This document shows positions 46,401-54,976 of a stretch of DNA of 64,000 bases, piece after piece. The position numbers were made by a program, and so were the translations under genes. Position 1 is the first letter of the stretch. Each line of letters begins with the position of its first letter. This stretch comes from Oceaniferula marina (lineage in GTDB: Bacteria; Verrucomicrobiota; Verrucomicrobiia; Verrucomicrobiales; Akkermansiaceae): contig NZ_JACBAZ010000002.1 of NCBI RefSeq assembly GCF_013391475.1, positions 1 through 64,000 of the forward strand. Reading direction: 5' to 3'. The notes under the pieces are model-generated. The model was not told where the DNA came from. It made no database searches and saw only the letters and a program-made list of their open reading frames with translations.

Positions 46401-49400
46401 CTTCATGCCAGCTATTCAGCTGGAACTCCAGCAAGTGCTCACTGGAAGCTGGATGAAGGGAGCGGTGCAACGGCGACCGATGAAATGGGAAGCTATGACG
46501 GCACCATCAGTGGCGCGACCTGGACCACCGGTAAAGATGGTGGAGCTCTCTCTTTCAACGGAACCAGCGATCAAGTGACTTGCGCCTCGGTTCCTTCATC
46601 GTCACAAATGACATTCATGGGCTGGATCAAGCCCGATGATACTTCGGGCAATCAGGCCTTGTTCGGAAAGTCCCAGTCATTTTCCATTAGAATGAGCGGC
46701 TCTGAGCTCGAGTATACGAAACCGGGAGTCGGGGATTATAAATCTAGTGGTGTGGGTCTGATTTCCGGAGAATGGCAGCATGTGGCAATCAGTATCAATC
46801 AATCTGAGTTGAGTTTCTACAAAAACGGTGTGCTGGTTTATCAGAGAACTTGTTCCTCACCTAACGAGAATACAAACAGTGTTTTGCTTGGAAACAATCA
46901 ATATAATCAACGCTTTGGTGGCTTGCTGGACGATCTTCGTATTTACGATATTGTCCTGCACCCGTTTCAAATTCAATCGATCTACAACGGCTACGAGGAT
47001 CCGATGATTAACGAAGCGCCAACGGCTAACGATACGAATGGCAGTGTGGCAGAAAATGCCGGAGTCGGAGCCGCCGTGGCAACGGTCACCGCGACCGATC
47101 CGAATGTGGGAGACACTCTCAGTTATGCGATCACCGCGGGAAATGGAGGCGGCGAGTTTGCTATCAACAGTGGTACAGGAGAAATTACCACAACAACAGC
47201 ATTGAACTATGAAACGATGGCTAGCTATAGCCTGACGGTCACGGTCACGGATGATGGCGCCCCCGTACTTAGCGACACCGCAACGGTTACGGTGAATGTC
47301 ACCAACGTCAACGAAGCGCCAACGGCCATGGACTCTGTAGGCAGCATCGCGGAAAATTCAAGTGCCGGAGCAGCCATCGCCACCGTTACTGCCAGTGACC
47401 CTGATGCGGGTGACTCACTCGCTTATGCAATCACGGCAGGAAATAGTGGTGGATTCTTCGCTATCGACTCCAACGGTAACGTGACCACCACCGGTCCGCT
47501 GAACTATGAAGCAGGCAGCCAGTATGTGCTTGGCGTGACCGTTGTCGATGGGGGAGGTTTAAACGACACCGCGACGGTTACGGTGAATGTCACCAACGTC
47601 AATGAAGCGCCAACGGCCTCAGACGTGGTAGGCAATGTTGATGAAAATGGCTCAGCGGGAGCAGCTGTAGCTACGGTGTTAGCAAGTGATCCTGATGCTG
47701 GGGCTTCACTCAGCTATGTGATTGTCTCAGGAAACGATAGTGGACTCTTCGCTATTGATTCAGCGGGTAATATAACAACAACCGCAGCTCTCGATTTTGA
47801 AGACCTGAGTCAGTATCTTCTTACCGTTACGGTTTCGGACGGAGCTTTGGATGATACGGCCCAGGTGACGATTAACGTCAATGATGTCAACGAAGATCCC
47901 GAATTTACCGTCGACACAATCGACCTTGTTGATGCCTTGGACAGCACGGCCTACACAGGTCAAACTCTGGCGGGTTCCGCAACGGATGTCGATCAAGGCA
48001 CCAGCTTTAGTTTCTCCAAGGTGTCAGGCCCGGCTTGGTTGCTTCTTGCTGCTGATGGAGCTCTTTCAGGAACGCCAAGTTCCAGTGACCTTGGTGCTAA
48101 TGTTTTTGTCGTCGAAGTTAGTGATGGCAACGGGGGCACGGATACCGCAACACTCAACATTGAGGTGTTGGATAAGCGGCTCACGACAAGTTTTGCCAAC
48201 TACTGGTCGAGTTATGCTTGGAGCCGGGTAGTGGATGGAGATGTGAACACCTTTGCCTGGACGCATGGCTCGGCGCAGGTCGATGATCATTTCACCATCG
48301 AATACGGAGTTCCTGTTGGTCCTGGTGTTTTCCAAATCCTGACCGGAGACCCTGGTAATGGGGGAGACTCTCTTGCTGCGGGCGTGATGGAAACTTCGAA
48401 CGATGGGATAAACTGGACCAATGTAGCGACCTTTAGCTCGGGAAATGCTCAAACAACATTGGTATCCCCAGTGAAGTTTGTCCGCCTACGTTGCACCGCG
48501 TCTCAGGGACAGTGGCTTAAAATCCGCGAATTTGTCCCACCGACAAATGCCGCACCCGTTGCCAATGATGTGACATTCGGTATCGCCGAAAATGCGACTG
48601 TCGGATCAGCTGTCGGAACGGTGGTTGCGACAGATGCTGACGCTGGCGACACGCTCACCTATGCAATTACCGGAGGGAATGAAGCGGGAGCGTTTGCGAT
48701 TGATAGCAGTGGCAATATCACAACAGCAGCCTCTCTCGATTACGAGACTACTGCGCAGTATGTTTTAACCATTACGGTCACGGATGACGGCACACCCGTT
48801 CTGAATGATACAGCCGTGGTCACCGTTGATGTAAGTAACGTCAATGAAGCACCCACACTAGATGACAACAGTGGTAGTATTGCGGAGGATGCCATGATTG
48901 GATCCGCCGTTGTTACAGTATCTGCCAGTGACCCGGATGTTGGAGATACCCTCAGTTACGCCATAAGCTCAGGAAATACAGGTAACGCTTTCACAATCGA
49001 TAGCAGTGGCAATATCACCACGGCGACGGTGCTCGATTTTGAAACGACACCGAGTTACGTTCTTACTGTGACTGTCACGGATAATGGATTACTCGCTGAT
49101 ACCGCTGCAGTGACCGTCACCGTAACTGACGTCGTAGAGCTGACCTCTCCGGTGATTGTCACGGGAGCGGCGAGTAACATCAACCAAACCACAGTTGATC
49201 TTGCCTACTCGATTTCTGACACCGGAGGAGAAGATCCATCAGTCACCATCTATTACGGAGAAGTCAACGGCGGGACGGTTCCTGCGAACTGGACCAGCAG
49301 TGCTGCCCAGGGAGTGAAAACGACCGGAAGTTATCTAACTTCACTGAGTGGTCTGACCGAGAATATCACCTATTACTTCACTGTACATGCCAGCAATACG

Positions 49401-50297
49401 GCTGGTGAATCATGGGGTAGCACGGGAAGTTTTACCACCACCGCGGACACTTCTCCGAAGTTGGTGCGAACCACCGTGAGTGCCGTGAGCAATAGTTCAT
49501 GGACCACCGTGAACTTGGGGCAGAACTACACTTCCGCCGTGATCATAGCGACTCCGATCTATCCAAACACAACGACCCCGCCAGTGGTGACACGGATTAC
49601 CAATGTGAGTGGTGGCAGCTTTGATCTGAAGGTTGATCGGGCTGACGGCTTGACCGATGCCATGACCATTGATGTATCTGTTATTGCCGTGGAAGAAGGT
49701 GTTTATACCCAGGCAACTGACGGAGTGACCATGGAAGCGGTGAAATACACATCGACAGTGACATCTGAAAATAACAGTTGGGTCGGAGAAGCTCAAACTT
49801 ACCAAAATAGCTATACATCCCCTGTGGTTGTTGGTCAGGTGATGAGTGCCAACGATGCCAATTGGTCGGTATTCTGGAGTATGGGGAGCTCCCGCACGGC
49901 TCCAGCTGATGCGAGTACGCTTAACGTCGGTAAACACGTTGGTGAGGACCCCAATACCACCCGGGCGAACGAAACCATCGCTTACATTGTGATCGAGAGT
50001 GGAAGTGGCACGATCAATGGTGTCGCCTATGAGGCTGCCCTGGGTGCTGATTCGGTGCGTGGCTTTGGTAACTCGTCGAGCCCGTATACTTACAACTTGA
50101 GTGGAGGTCTCAGCACTGTAAGTGCTGCAGCAGCCAGTATCTCAGGAATGGACGGGGGGAATGGAGCTTGGGCGGTACTGTCCGGTTCACCATCACTAAC
50201 AACAACTAGCATTGGCTTACATGCTCTGGAGGATCAGCTGAATGATGCTGAGCAAAGTCACACTACCACTCAGGTAGGCTACGTTGTGTTTGAGTAA
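43413..50297 (+). CDS. Giant secreted protein with HEIAHNW region, LamG and cadherin-like repeats
   Basis: The 2294-residue product starts at ATG 43413, with a signal-like segment (VVGSFAIFGAVAAQVNA). Near residue 308 is LYHEIAHNW, an HExxH zinc-site pattern, within a domain lacking other named landmarks. Then come an Ig/cadherin-like unit, a LamG domain (about 470-720), a putative Ig unit, two more LamG domains (about 815-1190) that are clear duplicates, and three cadherin-like repeats (APTA.D..G...EN). A further Ig unit, an F5/8-type domain, two more cadherin-like repeats and an FN3-like unit follow, ending GYVVFE. It carries no PEP-CTERM tail. It likely acts as a surface adhesin or protease. 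Upstream 43024-43412 shows no other gene. Confidence 0.8.
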   Translation: MKNTILKFSKRMKLAHLQRMVVGSFAIFGAVAAQVNAATPLPDDLKLVIDVQDSGTSTTYQQTLHLHKRSVRAPGFVLYTWDATNGYVAQPTPEVRTFKGTIGENSNALVFASINADNQLKASCIDMEWGHGRRWSVSGLDVSAQLGSPQTADPMPSQPVAAPSNGSAGTPTVGPKVPTGTSAGGVPYGGIVEAELGMDCPVAAYTRNGQNLDNVLAHYEVDLMLWELMMARDLMVRVVVPTIVIRTENFYSSDPGNTSLGELKAAWLDTNAPLVSRGWDNVWSSEGYYAWSGVGQDESSVSAGALYHEIAHNWTAYHLGYMADTMGGNKPVIGPRTADTMLNKRQEAIDENKLPAGTYTDPLPPHTYVDVALTSINTAIDIDVLANDHDANGDSISVVSHTTTTVPGGSVTLNGDGTLHYVPPTGYVGKDMIVYTVQDDSPMSLKTRDVVHIEVVNNGLMVHYDMEDATGTLASDVSGVGIAGDLNGADFATDSVVSPLGKGIRADGTQSENHTENGDWSGILMGSGNVMPITLNPSREASPFEQEYNQHSAFYDIMDGNYTFATWFCAESFDNADYPQGGGYGAYIAARRWHPETKVGWDLYAQNNTVGMHWHVFDGTKTIEHLSASYPLTEGKWYHIAAVFDRATDEIRILVNGQIVATRTNAFAGTNGVIFNGRAPLALGEFSNRKMCFDDVRIYSKALTTAETQALVDLADSGKARFIESTVQHSSYVDTFFNQSLVPNIWSEGYGPLSYEILSGPAWLTVDSTGSLLGTPESGDSGLNTFTIQMTDKNGSTDTVTLEINVPTVSTVNRIAHWKLDDGSGTTATDETGNYDGTLSGPTWTAGKDGGALSFNGVSDQVTCGVIPATSQMTFAGWINPASTSGIQAIFGKPGSFSISLNGSALRYTKPGVADYGSSGLSLAAGVWQHIAVTINGSELRFYKDGVLLSQSSCSYPNNNGNNVLLGNNQYSQFYGGLFDDMQMFDVALSPDEVGALHASYSAGTPASAHWKLDEGSGATATDEMGSYDGTISGATWTTGKDGGALSFNGTSDQVTCASVPSSSQMTFMGWIKPDDTSGNQALFGKSQSFSIRMSGSELEYTKPGVGDYKSSGVGLISGEWQHVAISINQSELSFYKNGVLVYQRTCSSPNENTNSVLLGNNQYNQRFGGLLDDLRIYDIVLHPFQIQSIYNGYEDPMINEAPTANDTNGSVAENAGVGAAVATVTATDPNVGDTLSYAITAGNGGGEFAINSGTGEITTTTALNYETMASYSLTVTVTDDGAPVLSDTATVTVNVTNVNEAPTAMDSVGSIAENSSAGAAIATVTASDPDAGDSLAYAITAGNSGGFFAIDSNGNVTTTGPLNYEAGSQYVLGVTVVDGGGLNDTATVTVNVTNVNEAPTASDVVGNVDENGSAGAAVATVLASDPDAGASLSYVIVSGNDSGLFAIDSAGNITTTAALDFEDLSQYLLTVTVSDGALDDTAQVTINVNDVNEDPEFTVDTIDLVDALDSTAYTGQTLAGSATDVDQGTSFSFSKVSGPAWLLLAADGALSGTPSSSDLGANVFVVEVSDGNGGTDTATLNIEVLDKRLTTSFANYWSSYAWSRVVDGDVNTFAWTHGSAQVDDHFTIEYGVPVGPGVFQILTGDPGNGGDSLAAGVMETSNDGINWTNVATFSSGNAQTTLVSPVKFVRLRCTASQGQWLKIREFVPPTNAAPVANDVTFGIAENATVGSAVGTVVATDADAGDTLTYAITGGNEAGAFAIDSSGNITTAASLDYETTAQYVLTITVTDDGTPVLNDTAVVTVDVSNVNEAPTLDDNSGSIAEDAMIGSAVVTVSASDPDVGDTLSYAISSGNTGNAFTIDSSGNITTATVLDFETTPSYVLTVTVTDNGLLADTAAVTVTVTDVVELTSPVIVTGAASNINQTTVDLAYSISDTGGEDPSVTIYYGEVNGGTVPANWTSSAAQGVKTTGSYLTSLSGLTENITYYFTVHASNTAGESWGSTGSFTTTADTSPKLVRTTVSAVSNSSWTTVNLGQNYTSAVIIATPIYPNTTTPPVVTRITNVSGGSFDLKVDRADGLTDAMTIDVSVIAVEEGVYTQATDGVTMEAVKYTSTVTSENNSWVGEAQTYQNSYTSPVVVGQVMSANDANWSVFWSMGSSRTAPADASTLNVGKHVGEDPNTTRANETIAYIVIESGSGTINGVAYEAALGADSVRGFGNSSSPYTYNLSGGLSTVSAAAASISGMDGGNGAWAVLSGSPSLTTTSIGLHALEDQLNDAEQSHTTTQVGYVVFE

Positions 50298-50411
50298 AAA
50301 AGAAAATGGTCTGTTCAATGGTCCGGGTGCCCCTGTAATGGGGGTGCCCTCGGCAGGGAGAACAACCCGTAATCCCATGCTATTGCTGTCGGTTCCTGAT
50401 TTCAGGGCTGG

Positions 50412-50449
50412 AAAAAACAGGGGAATACATGTGACCACGTATTCCCCTG
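50412..50449 (-). terminator. Terminator after the FG-GAP/UnbV gene
   Basis: CAGGGGAATAC at 50418-50428 pairs perfectly with GTATTCCCCTG at 50439-50449. On the minus strand it is followed by six T. It closes the gene ending at 50561. Confidence 0.8.
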
Positions 50450-50560
50450 TGAAGTGTGAAGCTGGAGATTCTTATTTCTTACGACGCAGGGCATTTTCTC
50501 TCTTTTTGATGGAAGTGGAATAGTGGACAAGCAAAAGAACAATGGGAACAGCTCTGCTGA

Positions 50561-53500
50561 TCAGCGCATCGGCTGCCTGTTGGCATAGAGGGAAACAGCT
50601 TTTTGAAGGCTTTGAACGAGAGAGGCGTTGGCCTGTTTTTTTGCTAATGGGAGTGCTTGCCGTGCAATCTTGATAGCTTGATCGAATTTGCCCAGTTCAG
50701 CGTATGCTGCGGCTAAGGTGTCCAGATACCCAGGTTCTTGATATTGGCTAAGCTCGACGGCACGAGTCGCACAACGGAGGGCTTCTTTACCATTGCGAAA
50801 AGAGGGGTCGTGGTGGGTGGCTAGCTGCCAAGCGATGTTATTCAGGACCACGGGATTATGGAATCCCGTTTGTGAGGCTGTTTTATAAAAGGCTGCGGCA
50901 TGACGGTTCATGTTCTTTTTAAGGTATTCCTCCGCAATCCAAGTGAGTAATAGTGGGTATTCCTTGTGATCGAGTAGTTGGTTGTGGGCGCGGACAACAT
51001 AGTCAGCGACATCCACGAGGTGATCGCCCTCCATAAGAAGGCGAGGGATGTAGAGCAGGTTGATTTTTTGTGTAGTCGTTAGCCAGCGACCATTTGTTTT
51101 TGGATCGGGGGCGATCCCGGTGGTTTGAGCGAGCTGTTTTGCGTCATGAACAAACGTGTCAACCGAGTGTGCACCGTTGTAGAGAGTCACGATATTGCCA
51201 TTGGTGGAAACAAGAAGGCTGCTTGGTGTCGGGAGATCCTTGATGATGGGAAATGTGTGGTTGAAAATCGCAGCTAGTGCAGAGTTTGTTGCGGCGTTTG
51301 GGACACCTGACTGCCAAGGGGATTGAAGGTGCTTAAGAAGCCTGGAGGCCTCATTTTGATCTTCGAGTTCGGAATCAATACATAGGAAGACCAGATTCAA
51401 ATGATCTCTTATTGTTTTAGCAGAACGGATTAAGGATGTTATTTCCTTTCGACAATTTTGACATCGCTGACTCCACAGAATGACGAGTAGTGGCTTCTTG
51501 AGTTGTTTGATTTCAATGAATTGATTTAGATTCTGGTCTTTGAAACGTAGATTCGGAGCTGGAAAAGGAATTCTGAGCGGTGCCCTGACCGCGCTAGAGC
51601 TGTTGCACGCTTGATGGGATGTTGTTTGTTCAGGTTGTGGGGGAGAAAATGTCAGTTTTTGAAGTGTCGGGTTTTCCTGAATAGCTTGGTAATAGTGGTT
51701 GATTGCCGGAGGCGGGAAGGACTGGGTTGATCCGTCCGGCCAAGTGACGGATAAGGCTCTAATCTCGGTGGCGTCACCAAGACCAAAGTTGAGTCGCTTG
51801 CTGGACTGGCTGGCAAATCCTTCACCGGCTTTGAGGCTGCGAATCAAGAGACGGCCATTTTCGAGGGTCACCTTGACCCGGGCTCCAATCGCATCACGAT
51901 TGTTGTGGCTCGTTCCTCTGAGTTTGATGCCTAACCAGTTTCCTGTATTCTTCATTTGATTATGCATGAAGCGAAGGCGAGGGGCATTTCTATTGGATGC
52001 CCAAAAATCGATTCTTCCATCACTGTCCCAATCCATGAGAGCGAGCCCCCGGCTATCGTCTGGCATATCCCAGCCACTTAAAGCGGAAACGGTGGAAAAT
52101 TGGGCGTCGCCGCGGTTCAAAAACACACAGTTCCGTTCATTGCCACTGAAGGATTTTCCCTCGTGAGCCATGCGGTTGACCGCGCTGATGTTGGCAACAT
52201 ACCCGTCTGCGCTGGATGTTGCCAGTTCGAGTTCTTGTTCGCTGATTGGAGCTTTCGACATGACCTGTCGCCACCATATACTTCACAAATCGTCCATCTC
52301 CTTACCAGTAATAAACCCATTGGCGACTAACAAGTCGTCCCAGCTGTCATTGTTAATATCAGCTGCTAACGATGCCCAACTCCAGCGGCCAACACGAATG
52401 CCAGTGTCATCACCGGCAGCTTTAAATCGTCCGTCTCCTTGGTTGATGCTTAATGTGTTTCCCTTAGCGAGGAGTTGAAATGTATTTTTCATTTCTTGGT
52501 CGGTTCCCGACTTGAAAGCCGCTTGCCGAGTGACCCGGCTTCCTGCGGAGGAGAACATATTACTCACGTGAATATCCATGTTTCCATCACCGTTAAAATC
52601 CCCTGAGCAAGCACCCATGCTAAATTCACCGGAAATTAAACCGGCCTCTTTAGTGACTTCAGTAAATACCCCTCGGTTATTTTGATACAGGTTATTTTGC
52701 CCAAAGTCGTTGGCAACGTAAAGGTCCTGATCTCCATCATTATCCCAATCATCCCAGTGGGCTGCGTAGGTAAAACGGTTGTTGTGTTGGTTTAGCCCTA
52801 CTTGATCAGTGACATTTTTAAATCCAAGTTCTCCAGTGTTCTTTAAGAGTGTGTTTCTCCCCCCATTGGTTGCATTATACACAGGATGAGGGACAGGGAT
52901 GTTTCCTTGTACGGATTGCTGTCCCTTTCTAACGGTTTGATCGCCATAATAGCGACATGCGTAGAGGTCGACTAACCCATCTTGATCGTAATCAGCCGCG
53001 CAAAGGCTGTAGCAATAGCGGACGTCTTTCAGCAGTTTGATCCGCTTGAAATGCCCCGTGGAATCATTGGCAAGAATGGCCACTCCTGCCGAGGTTGCTA
53101 GCGCCATATCCTGATCGCCATCGTTATCAAAATCGACAAATAGGGCGCAGGTGCTGTTGTCCATGAAGTCGATACCTGATTGATGAGCCGCATTGATGAA
53201 TGAGCCATCAGCTTGCTGAAGCATCAGCATATTGGGCAGTCCTCCTAGTTGGCAAACATAGACATCCTCTCGACCATCTTCATTGACATCGGCAACACTA
53301 AGGCCATTGAGAGCAAAAAACTCGGGTTTAAGGGCCGCCTCAATACGTTGTAACCAATGGTTTGCACCTTGATAGATCATCGTATTTTCGTCCTCATTTA
53401 AACGGAGAACCGAAGTGGTAAGGTCCTCAAACATCAAGCTCTCACGGGTCAAACGAGTGTCGTCATCAAGACCTCCAGTCAGCTTGACAAGTTGCACATT

Positions 53501-53980
53501 TTCTCCAGCTAATTTCCAGTGTGCCAGCCACTCGGTGTTGATTTCGCGGAAGCCGTTGTCCGTTTTGATGAACAAGGCTACCAATTGGCGCGTCCTAAAA
53601 ACATTCGATTGTTCATCATCGACGACCACTTCAATGATCTTGAATTTAGTGCGTAGAATCTTTCCTCGGATGAGTTCCTTGAAGCGTTTCAAAGAGGTGG
53701 CGTGGTGGGCTTTTTTTGCCAGAGACGCATCGGCAGTCCCGCTTACGATCAATCCGCCTTTGTGGGGAGTCAATTCTGTGTTTCCAAAATCGATATTAAG
53801 ATGAAAGTTGCTGGCGAGATCCTGTGCAAGTTGATCACGCGGGATTTCGCCTTTCATCCATTGCCCAAGATGTTTCAGTGCGCCTCCCGCTTGACTCGAG
53901 AGCTCTTCTTGTCGGTCAAGAGGTGCGGCGATGATCGGAATGTAGCTACAGAGAAAATAGAGAATCAGGAAACGGCGCAT
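50561..53980 (-). CDS. Putative selenoprotein: FG-GAP/UnbV protein with thioredoxin-like and TPR regions
   Basis: From ATG 53980 to TGA at 50561 (1139 residues) the frame has one internal TGA at 52283-52285. Before it: a signal peptide (MRRFLILYFLCSYIPIIAA) and FG-GAP/VCBS repeats (DVNEDGREDVYVCQL, DYDQDGLVDLYACRY, DWDNDGDQDLYVANDFG). Read through it continues NGFITGKEMDDL-U-SIWWRQV, the FG-GAP/ASPIC-UnbV region, then UnbV (GDATEIRALSVTWPDGSTQSF). A thioredoxin-like module with a CQNC motif (LWSQRCQNCRKEI) and TPR helices follow. From memory, relatives have Cys-containing DLC-S-FFWRQVV at the Sec site. A hairpin 17 bases later supports Sec. Confidence 0.84.
52256..52270 (-). promoter_or_regulatory. 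Candidate bacterial SECIS of the UnbV gene
   Basis: CGACA-GGTCA-TGTCG forms a perfect 5-bp stem. The loop begins 17 bases after the TGA and starts with GGTC, the motif seen in the loop of E. coli fdhF SECIS. Spacing and first-base G match the bacterial consensus. Confidence 0.78.
52283..52285 (-). other. In-frame UGA codon (putative selenocysteine) in the UnbV gene
   Basis: The codon lies between TTG and AGT in the same frame as both flanking open stretches (566 and 565 codons). The final stop of the gene is also TGA, so the code is standard. Confidence 0.83.
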
Positions 53981-54040
53981 GACTGGATGAGTTCAAATTT
54001 TGTCGACACTTTGACATGGCATGACCTTCTGAAAAGAAAA

Positions 54041-54073
54041 AACACCACAGTAGAGCGATGCTACCGTGGTGTT
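54041..54073 (-). terminator. Terminator after the first PEP-CTERM gene
   Basis: AACACCAC.GTAG / CTAC.GTGGTGTT forms a stem of 12 pairs with one mismatch and loop AGCGATG. The left flank is A-rich, giving T on the minus strand, and TTTT follows on the right, so it may work on both strands. Confidence 0.82.
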
Positions 54074-54093
54074 TTGAAAAAGGACGAGGTTGT

Positions 54094-54717
54094 TTATTTT
54101 CTTCGGCGCAGAATCAATGCAAGACCACCAAGGCCGAGTAAGGCTGTTGAGCTGGGCTCGGGAACTTGAACAAGGTCAAGTCTGACGTTATCAATGAGGA
54201 CCTGTGGACCGTTGGTTTCAATATAAAGAACAATATCAGAGGATGCTGTATCCACCGTTCCGACCACGTCATAGTCAGCAAATTCGGTTGTCAGTGTCGA
54301 AGACGTGACTGGTCCTCCAATCAAACTCGCACCAAATCCATCTTGAATATCAAAATCAAAAGTGGGTGAGTTGTTTGAGTTGTCTGCAGCTAGTGTTAAG
54401 GTGAAGATGTCGCCTGGATTGACAGCTCCGCCTAGAATGGATGCCGTGATGTTTTGCGTTAGACTGGCTGAACCGCCTTCTAAGAATACATACACACTTC
54501 CATCAATACCTGTTGGGTCGGGTGAACTAGCTTGCATTCCACCGCCGCCGGATTTGGTCCAGCCATCGGGTGTGTTATTGTTCCAGTCTGGTGCTGGGAG
54601 AGGAAGTCCGGCACCGTTTTCAAACGAGTGGTTGTTGATGGTGACCGACGCCGCATGCAGGGCGCTGGCCCCACATAGCAGAGCAACCGCCATGCATAGT
54701 TTTATGATATGTTTCAT
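54094..54717 (-). CDS. PEP-CTERM sorting-signal protein
   Basis: The 207-residue protein has a signal peptide (MKHIIKLCMAVALLCGASALHAA) and ends VPEPSSTALLGLGGLALILRRRK, a complete PEP-CTERM tail (PEP motif, membrane segment, basic end) recognised by an exosortase for anchoring. The middle is a beta-rich adhesin-like region. It lies upstream of the UnbV gene with a terminator between. The shared 17-bp motif at 54888-54904 is 171 bases upstream. No exosortase gene is in the window. Confidence 0.9.
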   Translation of the reverse strand: MKHIIKLCMAVALLCGASALHAASVTINNHSFENGAGLPLPAPDWNNNTPDGWTKSGGGGMQASSPDPTGIDGSVYVFLEGGSASLTQNITASILGGAVNPGDIFTLTLAADNSNNSPTFDFDIQDGFGASLIGGPVTSSTLTTEFADYDVVGTVDTASSDIVLYIETNGPQVLIDNVRLDLVQVPEPSSTALLGLGGLALILRRRK

Positions 54718-54887
54718 CGTATTCTTTTATGTTTGGTTTGTATTCAGTAATTTCTCTTTTGAGAAAGAGAAGAAATTAATTGAACAACGCTTATAATATA
54801 AGGAATGAGGTATGGCTATAAAAAAAGGATGAATTTTGTCAAAATGTGGGTTGTGTGAGTGGATAATTTATAAAAACATGTACGATA

Positions 54888-54904
54888 TGTCCATGGCTTG
54901 CACG
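54888..54904. promoter_or_regulatory. Shared upstream motif, copy 1
   Basis: TGTCCATGGCTTGCACG occurs upstream of the PEP-CTERM gene at 54717. TGTCCATGG is repeated again 18 bases to the right. The same motif with two changes is at 59798-59814 upstream of the other PEP-CTERM gene. An operator is likely. Confidence 0.6.
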
Positions 54905-54976
54905 ATTTGTCCATGGTCGTTCGATCACTTGTATAAATGGACGCTGGTTCAAAGAGCGAGATCTTTGAGGATGCTT

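Noticed and set aside
42841-52285. TGA read as Trp by a changed genetic code
   Set aside because: Many genes here (rpe, the UnbV gene) end with TGA, and TGG is used for Trp, so the code is standard.
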